Source of the DNA: Limnoperna fortunei
Lineage: Eukaryota; Mollusca; Bivalvia; Mytilida; Modiolidae
Assembly: GCA_944474755.1 (NCBI GenBank)
Contig: OX104115.1
Coordinates: 51,898,648-51,962,647 of the forward strand
DNA length: 64,000 nt
Reading direction: 5' to 3'
This document shows positions 1 to 12,300 of the stretch, one piece after another (positions within the stretch are counted from its first letter, which is position 1; the number at the start of each line of letters is the position of its first letter). Position numbers and translations under genes: made by a program. The notes beneath the pieces are model-generated. The model ran no database searches, had not been told where the DNA came from, and saw only the letters and a program-made list of their open reading frames with translations.

Positions 1-454
1 TAAGTCCACCCGAAGCCCTTGCAAAAATATTGCAAAATCATACTTTCTTGGCCATAAATTAATGCCGATTTTAAGACATTTTTTTCTCTTTTCTTTTTCT
101 TTCTTGTTAGGATACAGTCATTTTGGTTTTATTTTTTGGATAAAAAGTAATATATTAATTAAAAAGTACATAACGTTTCAGCGAACCTGCTAATTACGAA
201 TTCGAATAAAGAAAACATATCAGATTTATTCAGCTATGTATTTGCATTTTATATCATTTTCAAGAAGTGAAATAAGGAAGTTTTGGAGCGTTGTGAAATC
301 TGGTTCGACCAATAAGTTTGTTAGCCGCTTTTATACATTCCCGTTGTGTGCTCCCATTAACACATATAAAAACAGATATATTGGTGCGTTTTGGTTACTC
401 AAGAAATAAAGTTCTAGTGAATGCTATTAATGCTTGTTGTTTTAATTATTTTAG

Positions 455-2927
455 CTAATATTAAATGGTGCAAGCATAACAGTGGTTGAAGAAATCTACT
501 TCACATGACGGTACTTACAGCAACTCATTTTATATGTACTGCAGGCTACCCAAATCGAGGAAGAGAAGATCGACAGACGTTTATGTCATTGCCACAGGAT
601 TTCGTATTTCGGTCTCGAACAATGGAAATAATTATACTGAGCCATTGACAACGCTTATTTATGATTCACTTTGCTACGAATGTAACATTACTTCAATGAC
701 ATGTAAACAACAGGTAGTTTGTGTTCATATTAATTAGATTTACCAATAGAAACGATCAAACGTTATTACATCAAATGGATAAAAGATTTTGATCATCAAC
801 TTATAGAGTACACTGTACCTTATCATTATTCTTGGGTAGTTGCAGATTAATAACAACACCCTACTTACATTATGATCTAGTTTATAGGTAACTTGACCAT
901 GGCCGGTGATTGAATTCGGGTCTTCCAACTTACTCCCCCTAACCCAGAAAATAACTTTTAGACTAATATAACTGAACGATTCGTGGTGATCATTACGGAT
1001 TGTTGCAGGACAGTTCTGGTTTTGTGTTTTTCTTCTGTTTTTGTTCATTTGCATCGTTGCTGGACATATGTGAGAATATATGCTACTATAAACTAGTTTG
1101 TTTATTCCCAGAAAACTCGGAACTCATTGAATTCAGAATCGTTCTTTTCACTTGTTCTCAAGTTTTCATTATTTAAATGCATTTTAACTTTTTTTAGGAT
1201 TCATGTGCAACAAAAGTGTCAGGTACGTTTTTTTTAACATATTAAAAAACGCATGCGTAAGCATTTTCAACTGTCATTCTCTGTTGATGAAAAGTAAATA
1301 AAATAAAATTTTCTCTAAAAGCACAACATTCAGTCATTTTTATAATTCTTTATCTTGTAGATGAAAACAGTAAAACTCTAAATTATACAAGAAAGGAGAC
1401 GACTACAATTTACCTAAAGATCAATTTCACCTATGTAGTATATTTATTACAGCTATATCTTTACAGTTAATATCTATTCTTTTGTTCGAATATTTTATGC
1501 ACTCTAAAATGAGTGGTTCATCAATATAGGGTTTTGGTCAAAAAGACATCGACAAAAAACTTGTGCTTTCCTGTCTTTCGTGACCTTACATCAAGTGTAA
1601 CGACTGAAGCAGAATATGTCAACCTCCAGAAAAACCTGGTATCACCCATTTGTTGATAAGGCTTTGTGTTTTATTTTTTTTTCATGCTTGAATGTTAATG
1701 ATTAGTTTTTTAATAGCCATGGCTTTCTAAATTGTTTATGGGTGATTAGTATAATTTACTATTATAATTATTTGTCTTTACTCCATTATGGTTGTTGCTA
1801 GAAATTCTTTATATAGATAATATCGACACACGATGTCTCCTACAGAAACTACGCTAATAAAGGATACGGTTAGAAAATGTCGTTTGACGTTAGCGCATTC
1901 ATTCTTATCTTACCTCTTTTTAGAGCCTTTAGATGTACCAAGGACAATTATTTGGATTGGAGTTTGTATAGGAGCTGTTTGTATCATTTTATTAGTTATT
2001 GGCGGAAGTTGTATTTTGAAGCAAAAAAGACCTAAGTAGGTTACGACTTGTTATAGTTACACTAAAATGTACACAAAGCCGGAAATATACAATCGCATTC
2101 ACCTTAATTTGTTTATTTAATATGAAATTAAATAATCATACACATATACTCTGGTTTTTTAATGTGTGATTAATTAGCATGGACTTTGCATATATATACA
2201 TATGCATTACGGACCGAGTCTTTCAACCACTTGTATCGATAACTGCGTTGACCTAAATATTCTCTATCAAACTTGTACATTTTGATTTTAATTAAACAAG
2301 TAATGTTGTCATAAATGAATCAAAATTTTCAAAGCAAATGTTTAACTAACTAACTGGAATGTGACTGTGTTAGGTTTATGAGTTCAACTGTAATTTACCG
2401 GTATAAGAGAACATTTAAATTAATAGCAGCCTGATACGAATTCAAAAATGAATAATATAAGATTATTTAAATGAAGAAAATGCATTGTTTGTTTTAACAT
2501 AAACAGAACTTAGTTTGAATCAGTATAAATTATATTCGTTTAAAAATAGTAAAAGGTTAAATGTAATAAGTAGTAATAACCTAAAGGTTTGAATTATTGC
2601 CTTTAACAGTCAACATATTAGCTCAATTATGTTTTTGGTAGATTTTTGCTTTACTTTTAGATAATACAGTTTACAGCAAGAAGGTGAATAGATGATTCTG
2701 GTTAATGAAAAGTAGAGAAATGATGTAATACATTTTGAGTGGTCTAAATATATTTCTAGGAATATATGTATCGTTTCAGAAAATCATCTATTAAAGTATC
2801 CACATTCAGCTCACCAAATACAAGCAGGCGAATGGCTCCAATGGCTCACTTTAGAAATGAGAATGTATTTCTATCCGAGCAATTTAGAAGTCAGTCCAAT
2901 TTGAAAGATCACAAGCATGGTTGGTGA
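455..2927 (+). CDS. Gene A: 3' end of a VWDE-like type I membrane protein (partial, frame defect)
   Basis: Four exons match the last four of gene D in length, phase and sequence: 455-713 (259 bp; 261 in D), 1198-1222 (25 bp), 1924-2035 (transmembrane) and 2780-2927 (cytoplasmic tail, stop 2925-2927). The first encodes a basic RKRR site (558-569), the block ATGFRISVSNNGNNYT and a cysteine cluster CYECNITSMTC. The third gives a hydrophobic helix followed by KQKRPK. The tail ends in Trp like gene D's. The 455-713 exon is 2 bp shorter than its counterpart, so reading from the expected acceptor runs into a TGA. An AG at 481-482 would restore phase 0 but has a poor pyrimidine tract. Upstream exons (VWD, EGF and so on) would lie left of the window. 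It may be a decaying copy or use a shifted acceptor. The homology call is firm; function is by analogy with gene D. Confidence 0.75.
1924..2035 (+). other. Gene A transmembrane exon with two possible acceptors
   Basis: The helix (IIWIGVCIGAVCIILLVIGG) is followed by a basic stop-transfer run, as in the gene D exon 49794-49908. AG dinucleotides at 1922-1923 and 1931-1932 are 9 nt apart and both keep phase 1, so alternative acceptor use would add or drop three residues just outside the membrane. The donor is GTAGGT at 2036. Confidence 0.7.
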
Positions 2928-3750
2928 TAAAAGATGACTTGCATATAATTCCAATTCAAAACCTTTAACATAGTCAACCCGTTTACTTGAAAAGATTAAA
3001 TGATGTTCTTTTATTTGTTGCTTTAGTTTGCATTTTTTTAAAGTTTGGCTTACTAATTGATTGACGTGTACTTTAATCACGTGCAGAGCATTTCTCATAT
3101 TTAAGTCAAATATGTATGCAGAAAGGTTAGTTAAGAGTAAAATTTTCATAACTGTGATACTTATGTTAAACGAAGACACATGGGCTTTGAGATATCGTGT
3201 TTAAGTGGTTTTTTTTTGTTTTAGCGTTTGTATCTTTTTGTATTTGTTTTAATGGAAATGCTTTATTTATATTACTTTTAATTAGTCCCAATATTATTCA
3301 TTTTATCATTTTATAACTATTTTGTATATAACATTCAGGTTAAAACAGCCAAGAGTTGTGTATTATTTTATACGCGCAAGGGACTATTTGGTTGAGATTG
3401 TAGGGAATTTTTTGTTCAAAGCTTACTTGAATAAATGTAGGGTTATGTTAATTAAACAAAAAAATATACAATAAAACAAGACAGACACAATTTAGAAAAT
3501 TGCTATATGTAGAGTAATAATTTTCAATATAAAGAAAACTATAGAGATATGGATATACAAATTAAAATAACAGACATTATTTGTGATTAGCTTGTCCTTA
3601 CGAGTTTCTGTTTTAAAGTATAAAATAAAAATTATTTTCATGTGTGATTTTAATTAATTTTTTTCTGTACTAAGAAAAATAGCAAAGAAACCGACTGAAC
3701 AACCAGAGCCAAAAGTTAAGGGACAGTTACAAATCCGGATCATGACAAAC
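2928..3750. other. Intergenic, 3' side of gene A
   Basis: AT-rich sequence after the gene A stop. AATAAA-type hexamers occur near 3429 and 3469 and could serve as polyadenylation signals. I see no coding signal or clear repeat. Confidence 0.4.
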
Positions 3751-3779
3751 GCACACAATAACCAAAAACACAAAAAAAA

Positions 3780-4450
3780 AACAGAAAGAGAGTTACCCGA
3801 ATCAAATAAAAACCATTGGTGCACTCAGGTGCTCCGGACGAGTAAGCAGTGCCTGCTTCTAAATAGACACACGTCGAGTTACTTATTGTCATGACTAGGG
3901 AAAAGTCAAATCCAGGAATAGGAAACACTACATATGACTTAGCAAAATTTGAGACACTGATTTCCCATAACGATAAATTATGTCATGGTGACGACCATAA
4001 AACTTCTGGAGAGATGACATCAACCTAAATACATCAAACCCTTGCTTGAGCAGTTTAGCAGTCAACAGCGGTGATCGGTCAAGAAAATCAGAATACCGAT
4101 CGCGGACCTATAATAACGTATAAGTTGTGAAATGTACACACTATACGCTGGAGCTGCTGAAATGTTGCTGTCGATGAACGGGAAAGTGACAATTAGAAGG
4201 TTAAAGTCGTCATGTTTGTCGTTGAGTCTAATTTGTAGTTTACCTGAGTCCATTTCTAGAAGTAGATCTACGTAAGAGGCTGACCTTAGTGTATTGGTGG
4301 TGTTTTTAATTTCAAGCTTACTAGGGAAAATTGAATGTAAATTTAGCATTTGTTGAGGGTCAAAGATCATCAATATAGCAGAATGTGAAATTAAAGGTCT
4401 GGGCCAGTGTCTTTTCTTTCTTCTTCAGGAGACCTTCTTGTAACTCAGCC
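3780..4450 (-). mobile_element. Reverse-transcriptase retroelement relic (YIDD motif)
   Basis: On the minus strand the sequence reads as the C-terminal part of a reverse transcriptase: KEKTLAQTF, then the catalytic YIDD at 4376-4365, then LEIKNTTNT, KHDDFN, APAYSVYISQLIRY and, in a shifted frame nearer 4000, KFYGRHHDIIYRYG. The frame is broken by a stop just after YIDD and by at least one shift, so the copy is dead. The non-coding stretch 3780-3960 recurs in diverged form at 32750-32860 and 20820-20960. I recognise it as a family common in mussel genomes but cannot assign it securely to Penelope-like or another class. Confidence 0.7.
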
Positions 4451-5094
4451 TCATAAGAGTACAAACAACAGGTCGTAGAGGAGAGGAGCACATGAGTACC
4501 CATAAATTATATGATAAAATTGTAAACAAGTGATGTGCTAGTTTGTTTAAATAGCCTTGTATGACACTTCCATTAATTTGTCAGCTTTATCCTTGCGTCT
4601 AGAATTATATTTGAAGAGGAAGACAGAATAAACCAGCAAACTACGAGAGGATTACTAGCTCTCGTTGTCGGTAGAGGTTGACGCAAACTCTCAAGTCTTG
4701 TGATGACGCGCTAGTGAACATTAATAGATGGCTAACTGGTAATAAGGTCATTTGGTCAGGTAGACCCTTTGAGAACTAGTGAAAAAAGACTGCTTGGTAA
4801 AGACTTTAAAACATCTAACAGCAGAATTTCGACATAAACGTAAATTATGTCTTTGTACATCAGAAGATAACTGGACCTAATTTCTAAGGAAAAACAACAA
4901 TTATAAACACAGAAAACTGAGCAATAATATCTACAATGAAACTCCAGAAAAACTCCGATATTATGAAAAGTTAAAAAAGTTATTATGCCACAATTAATTG
5001 GAATAAAGTACAAAAAACTGACATCAAGACATTGCAAAAAGTACCATTTTCATATTTTAATCATCAATTATATCTTAAATTGTATATAAGGACC

Positions 5095-5790
5095 CCTGCT
5101 AACTGGATATACTATTTATAGATTTATATTATATGCATTTATAGAGAAAAACGAATGAACGACTGCTTAGTACTAGGAAATTCCGAAAATGTCCAATATC
5201 CGTATACGATAAACTGCATGTCGGTTCTCAGACGCTGGTCAGCCAGACGAGGGACGCCAATTTATTTCTGAAAACAACAATTGGGTTCCTGCAGAACAGA
5301 ATATACTCAGTATTTATTTCTATTGCCTATCTGTTAGGAGAAAAACAAAGTAAACGAACGCCCGGTACCTATAATTTCCTGACTTTTCCTGACTTTTCTT
5401 ATGTACGTATCTGGAACAAAACCCCAGCTTTCGGTCTCCAGACCACTCTAGTTAGCATAAAAATTTACATCAAAACGTTCTATTGGGCTTCTGCTGTCAA
5501 AAGATACTTATACTTATTTATATTGCCAGTCTTTAAGGAGAAAAAGCGTAAAACGAACGTCATGTACCTATAAATTCTGGAAATGGCTCATACATATCCA
5601 GATAAAAAATATATTTCTATTTGCTTTGTAAGCTGAAATCTGATATGCTAACTCAAACGGAGCAACCCATATTATTGGATATAACTTGCGTTCGTCACAT
5701 GACCTATTTCTTACGCAGTTTACATTCCAATAGACCAAATGTTTCATCGATGTTTTTGCCATTAAAATTGTTATGATTTATTGTTAATTT
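5095..5790. repeat. Degenerate tandem repeat, about 195-200 bp period, three copies
   Basis: The word GAGAAAAA followed by A/G-rich sequence and AACGAACG recurs at about 5144, 5338 and 5538. Each is preceded by a TATTTATAT-type stretch and followed by ACCTATAA or a TTCCGAAAATG-like segment. The third copy continues through TGCTTTGTAAGCTGA (5627) and is homologous to 48150-48420 in an intron of gene D, so this is a dispersed family present here in tandem. It has no coding content. Confidence 0.55.
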
Positions 5791-5817
5791 GAATTATAAG
5801 GAATATTCCAAGTTTCT

Positions 5818-5927
5818 AAACAGGCTATACTCTATAACCTGGTTTGGGTCTGTTTTCGCCATTCATTAACCGCGGTTTATTAAGCGTAAACAGACTAAAA
5901 CCGTGTTTTATCATATAATCTGTTCAG
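5818..5927. repeat. Foldback (palindromic) element
   Basis: Imperfect inverted repeat centred on AACCGCGGTT (about 5872). The arms include GGGTCTGTTTTCGCC on the left and GCGTAAACAGACTAAAACC on the right, and the outer parts (AACAGGCTATA / ATATAATCTGTT) also pair. The core resembles the larger foldback at 11838-11981, so the two may belong to one MITE family. Confidence 0.55.
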
Positions 5928-6396
5928 AAGTTAGAAATATTCCTTTAGTAAAAGAGGTAAACAACACTGTTTTAGTACAATTCCCCTTTTACTCTTCTTA
6001 TTGTATTATGTTTGTTAAATGTTCGTTTTTCGCAAATAACATTCAATATCAGATATTCCCCGTATTCCATCAACAGCACTCTAATATTACGAACATAAGA
6101 CGTTATGAAAACATACTCAATATATATTGTCAATGTTGCGTATTATGCCAATTTAGTTCCAATTTTGCCACGAGTGTTAGATTGTGGTAAAATTAAAGAC
6201 CTGAAATGTCTTACTCATAACTAATCAACACTATACAGACATATTGTGTGTTTCAGTAATAATATGGTTAAATCACTGGAAGCCTGCCAACGTTGTATTT
6301 AAACATATCATATCGTTAAATGACTAAAGAATTGTGTCTTTTTAAATCATGAACACGGAAGTTTTCGGACATCTTGTAAATATATGACGGAACAAA

Positions 6397-9300
6397 ATGA
6401 AATTTTACCTATATTTATTATTGGTTCTGCATGTTACTGTGACCAACATTTCTTGTAAGTAAACATTTATTTGTAATTGTCTTTTACTTGTATTATTCAT
6501 AAGTATGAATATTTTGATTACTTTATTGTTTTCTTTTTGTTGTTAGATGTGATATTAAATGATTCAGTTTTCTAAACTTTAATCCTTTTAAATAAAGAAA
6601 AAAGTAAATATGAGTCGTCCTATACAATATACCTGCATCTTAGAAATATAGAATAATCATCATTGGCAACTTCACAAGACATGGGATATTATCATACAAA
6701 GTCCTATCATCTAGTTATTTAACGATTATGCATGCATGGTTAAAATTGCAACGAAATACAAGATAATAAACGCATCCGAAACGGGTCGAAAATTGTGTAG
6801 ATCTTTGTTATATTTCCCGTTGCTAAGCTTTTTAACATATATATGGTACATATTTGGTAAATTATTTTTTATTACTGATTTCTTTTACTCCTTCGTTAGA
6901 TAAATGACCGACTCATTGCAGAGCGAAAATTAGAATTTGCACCAGGTTATAAACCAAACATCAGCATTTTCCCTCCTATATCTACGATCTATGTAATTTG
7001 GGAAATGTCAAGGACTAAGAGAGAAACTCTGAAGTAGGTTAAGTCACTGGTGATCTTTATCAACAGTCGCAAGCATGTCTCATAATAACTTCCAATTTCT
7101 TGACAAGGTCACTTTATTTTCGATATGAAAATTTGAGGTTTTAGTTTCACGATACGTTGGCTTACACAACGGACTCGTACGAGTTAAAAAAGTAGGCACT
7201 GGCATATTCTGACATTATTTGGATCCTTAGATATCTTATTTTCATATTTTTTTATAAAACACGTTGTAACATTGTAAGAATTTTATTGAAAAGTGACGAA
7301 AGAAATAACAAAAGTAAAATACGTCTATTTAAAATATTTTACGACAAATCTATACGGTGTGCAAGCTCATAGGTAATTTAAATTAATGATGTATTTAAAT
7401 TTACGCTACTGTTTTCACCCATCGCTTGTATTTTAGCAGTTGCCATATTAATGTGTCAGATTGTTCGCTGAAAAATCAGCCTATTAAAGGGAGATGACGG
7501 ATATGTAACGATTTTAAATCGGAAATACAACTATTGTTTTCATCCGTCATGCGTTACTCTCCATTTCGGTTTATTCACAGTAATGTTAAGTAACTTATTT
7601 AAATTTAAAATGTAAATGATTTATAACTATTTTACAGACAGCTACAAAATTGCTCCAACATATTTAAAACTTAAAGTATGAGGCTTTGTTTGGGATTATT
7701 TTAACTTATTTAGAACAATTTTGAAACCTGAAATAGTCTTCAAACCTACCTCATTTAAAATAGTTAACATGCATGGATTAATCTACTCAGGTGGGTTAGC
7801 TTTTAGAATAATAAAATTTTGTCTACATTTAAAGTCATAGTTGCCATTACTTCCTTGTTTGTAAAAAAACAACAAAAATTGAGCTTGTTAGAAATAACAA
7901 TTATAATCATTCATATGTATAAGTCTATATTTGTTACTGAGATCAATTAGAACCATGAGCCATTGGCAGTATTGTTGTCGCTTTTTATTGCTATTTTCAT
8001 ATACAACGTTTTTTTTTCATAAATTCAATGCACACAATAGGTTTTATGTTTACTGATCCACAATTTGTACCTGGTGTATAATGGTCTGATGAAAACTGTT
8101 GTTCCTGTAATCGGTTTTATTGTTACTGATCCACATATTGTACCTGGTGTATAATGGTCCTACGAAAAATGTTGTTCCAGTTATCAGTTTTATATTTACC
8201 AATCACATATTGTACCAGATGTATAATGGTGCTATAAAAACTGTTGCTCCTGTAATCGGTGTTATGTTCACAGATCCACTTATTGTACCTGCTGTATAAT
8301 GGTCCGCGGAAAACCGTTGTTCCTGTCATTGGTGTTATGTTTACCGATATCCACAAATTGTACTTGTTATATACTAGTAAGAGGAAAACTATTTTTTCTG
8401 TAACCGGTGTTATGTTTACTTATCCACATATTATACCTGGTGAATAATGGTCCTAGGAAAAATGTTGTTCCTGTACTCAGTTTTATGTTTACCGATCCAC
8501 ATATTGTACCTGATGTATAATGGTGCTATACACTGTTGTTTCTGTAATCATTGTTATGTTTACTGATCCACATATTTACCTGGTGTATAATGATATAAGG
8601 ATAACTGTCGTTTCTGTAATCATTTATACGTTTACTGATCCACATATTGTACCTGCTGTATAATGGTCCTAGGAAAACTGTTCCTGTAATCGGTTTTATG
8701 CTTACTGATCCATATATTGCACCTAGTGTATAATGGTCCGAGGAAAACTGTTGTTCCTGTAATCGGTTTTATGTTAACTGATCCACATATTGTGCCTGGT
8801 GTATAATGGTCCGAGGAAAGTTGTTGCTCCTGTAACCGGTGTTATGTTATGTTATGCACCAAGTACGCCCTGACGCGAAGCCGAAGGGTGTACACGGGTG
8901 CTGAAGGATATGAACGTGTATAGTCCGAGAATCCTCTGCCATGCAACGTTTTTTTTTCTTTTTTTTCCGTGGGACGTCAGAGATCTCTCCATAAGCAAAT
9001 CAGCGGATTTTGCTTCTTTGGATATTTTTCTCTGTGAATATAATCATCATACCTTCAATCAAGATGATTTAAGTCCATTTCTAAGCTCATTTCCATCGAT
9101 ACCCTTACATTCGGACATTTCAATTTTATTTTGAACAAAAAGTCACGTGACAACAATGTGACCTAAATCCAGTGCTTAAATTAGCTTGATTGAAGGTATT
9201 ATGATACTATTCATAGAGACAAATGTCTAAAGAAGCGAATTATATATAGTTTAATTGGATGAAAATGTTTGTTAACATCTGGACACGATGAAATTTGCCG

Positions 9301-12300
9301 ACTCAGACCCGTGTCGCAAAATCCGCTGTTTTGCTTATGGAGAGCTCTCTGACGTCCCACGCAAAAAAAAAAAGAAAAAAAAACGTTGGACGGCAGAGGA
9401 TTCTCGGACTAGAACGTGTATAACGAATTTATCCCCGGTATTAGTTTGAAATAATGGATTTTTAAGGTACTTTGTCAACGCAATGGCGGACGTTAAAGTA
9501 ACGTTTTCATCATTATCAAAGAAAGTTTGATTAAAATTTGATAAAAATTTTATTTACAAGGTGTAAGGTACTACCTTTGGTAGAACCCTACAGTTCTTGA
9601 AAAAAACAGTTTTTTGTTGGATTCAAACAAATGTTTAAGAAATAAATTTTGGCGCTGAATGTCTTGCAGAGACGTCATAATAGTGTGACGTCGTTGTTTG
9701 TCAAAAAGCATATCTTTTGTTTCTTTTTCTGTTAAAAATAAAAAATATTTGGAACTTTTGTTAAAGATTTATTTCATCATCCTATATATGACACAAACCA
9801 ATTACCATTTATAATCTTATGTACTTTTGTGCAAGTAACGGTTAGCAACACCCCGGTATATGACTTAGCAACGTCCAGGGTATATTGGTTTTGTAAAGAT
9901 GTGTAACTGACCAATCACATTCCAGGAATAATACCGATACAGGGATATAATATAATAGTACGAGAAAAACTGTTGTTCCTGTAATCGGTGTTTTGTTTAG
10001 CGATATCCACATATTGTACCTTGTGAATAATTGCCCGAGAAAAACGGTTGTTCTTTTAATTGGTGTTATGTTTACTGATTCAAATATTGTACCTAGTGTA
10101 TCATGTTGCGAGGAAAACTGTTGTTCCTGCAACCGCTGTTATGATTACTGATCCACATATTCTACTTGCTGTATAATGGTTCTAGGAAAACTGTTGTTTC
10201 TGTAGTCTGTGTGATGTAAACTGAAGTCCGAGGAAAACTATTGTTCTTGTAATTTGTGCTATGTTTAATATTTCCAGGCGATCCCTGCACTAGCTACACA
10301 AATTTGAATGACTTTGTCCGATCTGCTGCCAATGAGGCAGGGTCATTATGTGATAATTTTCTTGTTGCTGGCTGGTACCGAGTTACAAGTAAAGCTGGAG
10401 AGAGAATGCCAACAGAATGCATATATGGCGGGTTTAGATGTGGAACGACTTTTTCCGTTTGGATGGATGGTAACAAACATTTTATTCCTTGTTCAAACTA
10501 TCTTAGTTGTTTATGTTTCTTTTTATGTATATTTGATTTGCTGATATAAGCAATTTCTTTAAAATTTTTCCTTAAAAAGAACAAAAAGTTAAGTAAGTTT
10601 GCAAAACCGAAACTAAATAATTAGACAATGCCCGTCGGCGTGGTAAAATGTATGATTTGGTATCTTTGATGGATTTTTATTTCAGTTTTCAGCATTTGTG
10701 AACTATTTAGTAGCCAGCAGTATTTTTGGCAACCGAGGGCTGGAGTAGACGGCAGAATCCGCCAACCTAGGGGCAAGTAACTGGTGACTGAGATAAAATA
10801 AAACATTAACTCGGTTCTCTTTTAAAATGATTAACGTGCAATGAAGGTTGTTTTAACACACAACATATTAAAACCTGTAAATGTACATTAAAATTTGATA
10901 TAAGAATTCTTTGTGCACAGATTTAAACCTTCTGTCTTTTTTATAAATTAGGAACATACCCTTTATCAGGACAATTGAAGAATGTTACAGCATCCGCGGC
11001 CAGCTATAACGGAGACTGTTGTGCATAAACACATAATATACAGGTCAAGAATTGCTCAGATTTTCTTATTTATTATCTAGTTCCAGTAAGTTCATGCGCA
11101 CAAGCTTACTGTTTTGGTAAGTAACATTAAGAAAGTAGTTGGTAGTTTTATTATTTGGTGACATTTAATATGTATATTTCCGGAAAGTCTGGTGTAATTA
11201 GCTAAAATCAAATCTTAGACAACTCAACATATGGTTGACACTTATTTAAACAGAGCGTATTGTTTTTAATCTTTTTTGCCTTTGTAAACTGTGTTCGAGA
11301 TTTAGTGCTAACAAGCATCAATTGCAACTATTACAAAATTACTTAATCAAACTGATGATTAAAAATGTGTATTTCGTTTCACTTTTATTCGATTTAAAAA
11401 TATGTAAACAAACATTGTCATTATAATAAATTGATCTGCTGTTTTTTAGGATCTGAGCTGCCATGCCCCGATGGTCAAACTTCCAAAAATGGATTTTCCC
11501 CAGGGTGTGAACGTACGTTCTTACCTTACTGTTTAAAGCAGTTTATAAACAGAAAAATGTCTGCTTGTTTTAAATATATTCATTTTGTTTATAACACATT
11601 TACATTACGTAAGTCTTATATCGATATTGTAGATTTCTATTGGTCAAAAACCATTACAGATGACGTAGAATCATTCTTGACATTTCTCAATAAAACCTGT
11701 AGCCATGAGGAGCACGCGAATCCTCCGCAAACAACAAGTGACGACACTAAGAATTGTAAATTGCAAATATTAATTTACTACTTGTAAAATATTGTTTTTG
11801 TTATTTCTTTTCATAGTATTGAATTTAAAATATAAGAATTGTTTTCAATTGTTGGTTAGATTATTGGATATAGACGACTTTGGGTGGGTTTACGCTAAAC
11901 ATAAACCGCTTCGCGGTTTATTGGCGTAAACCGACCCAAAGTCGTCTATATTCAATGATCTAACCAGCAATTGAAAACAATCCTGAAATAATTTGACAAT
12001 CCGAAGAAAGAACCACACAATTGAATGTTTGTATGTCACTTTATGTTGCTGTTTTTGCGTGACAAATGAAAACTGCTTACCAAAATTGGTCGAGTTTATG
12101 CTCCTCTTGTAAATCCAAAATGGTGCAAATTAGTTTTTTTAAACAGTTTATCGACATTTTGAAATTTGGTTGTGCATATATTAAAAAATCGCTTGCGGTG
12201 GAGGCGGGAAATGTCTCTCAGTTTGACTGATTGCCATTGAACGTCACGAAAATGGTTTTAAACAACGCCCTTTAAATGTCCTTTAAAAACACAGCCTAGT

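Noticed and set aside
8041..10255. CRISPR-like array
   Set aside because: The units are contiguous diverged tandem copies of about 73 bp with no unique spacers, in an animal intron.
10294..10476. Antisense 60-codon frame over gene B exon 2
   Set aside because: Shadow of the D8C exon; the same shadow appears opposite gene D exon 2 at 38257-38439.
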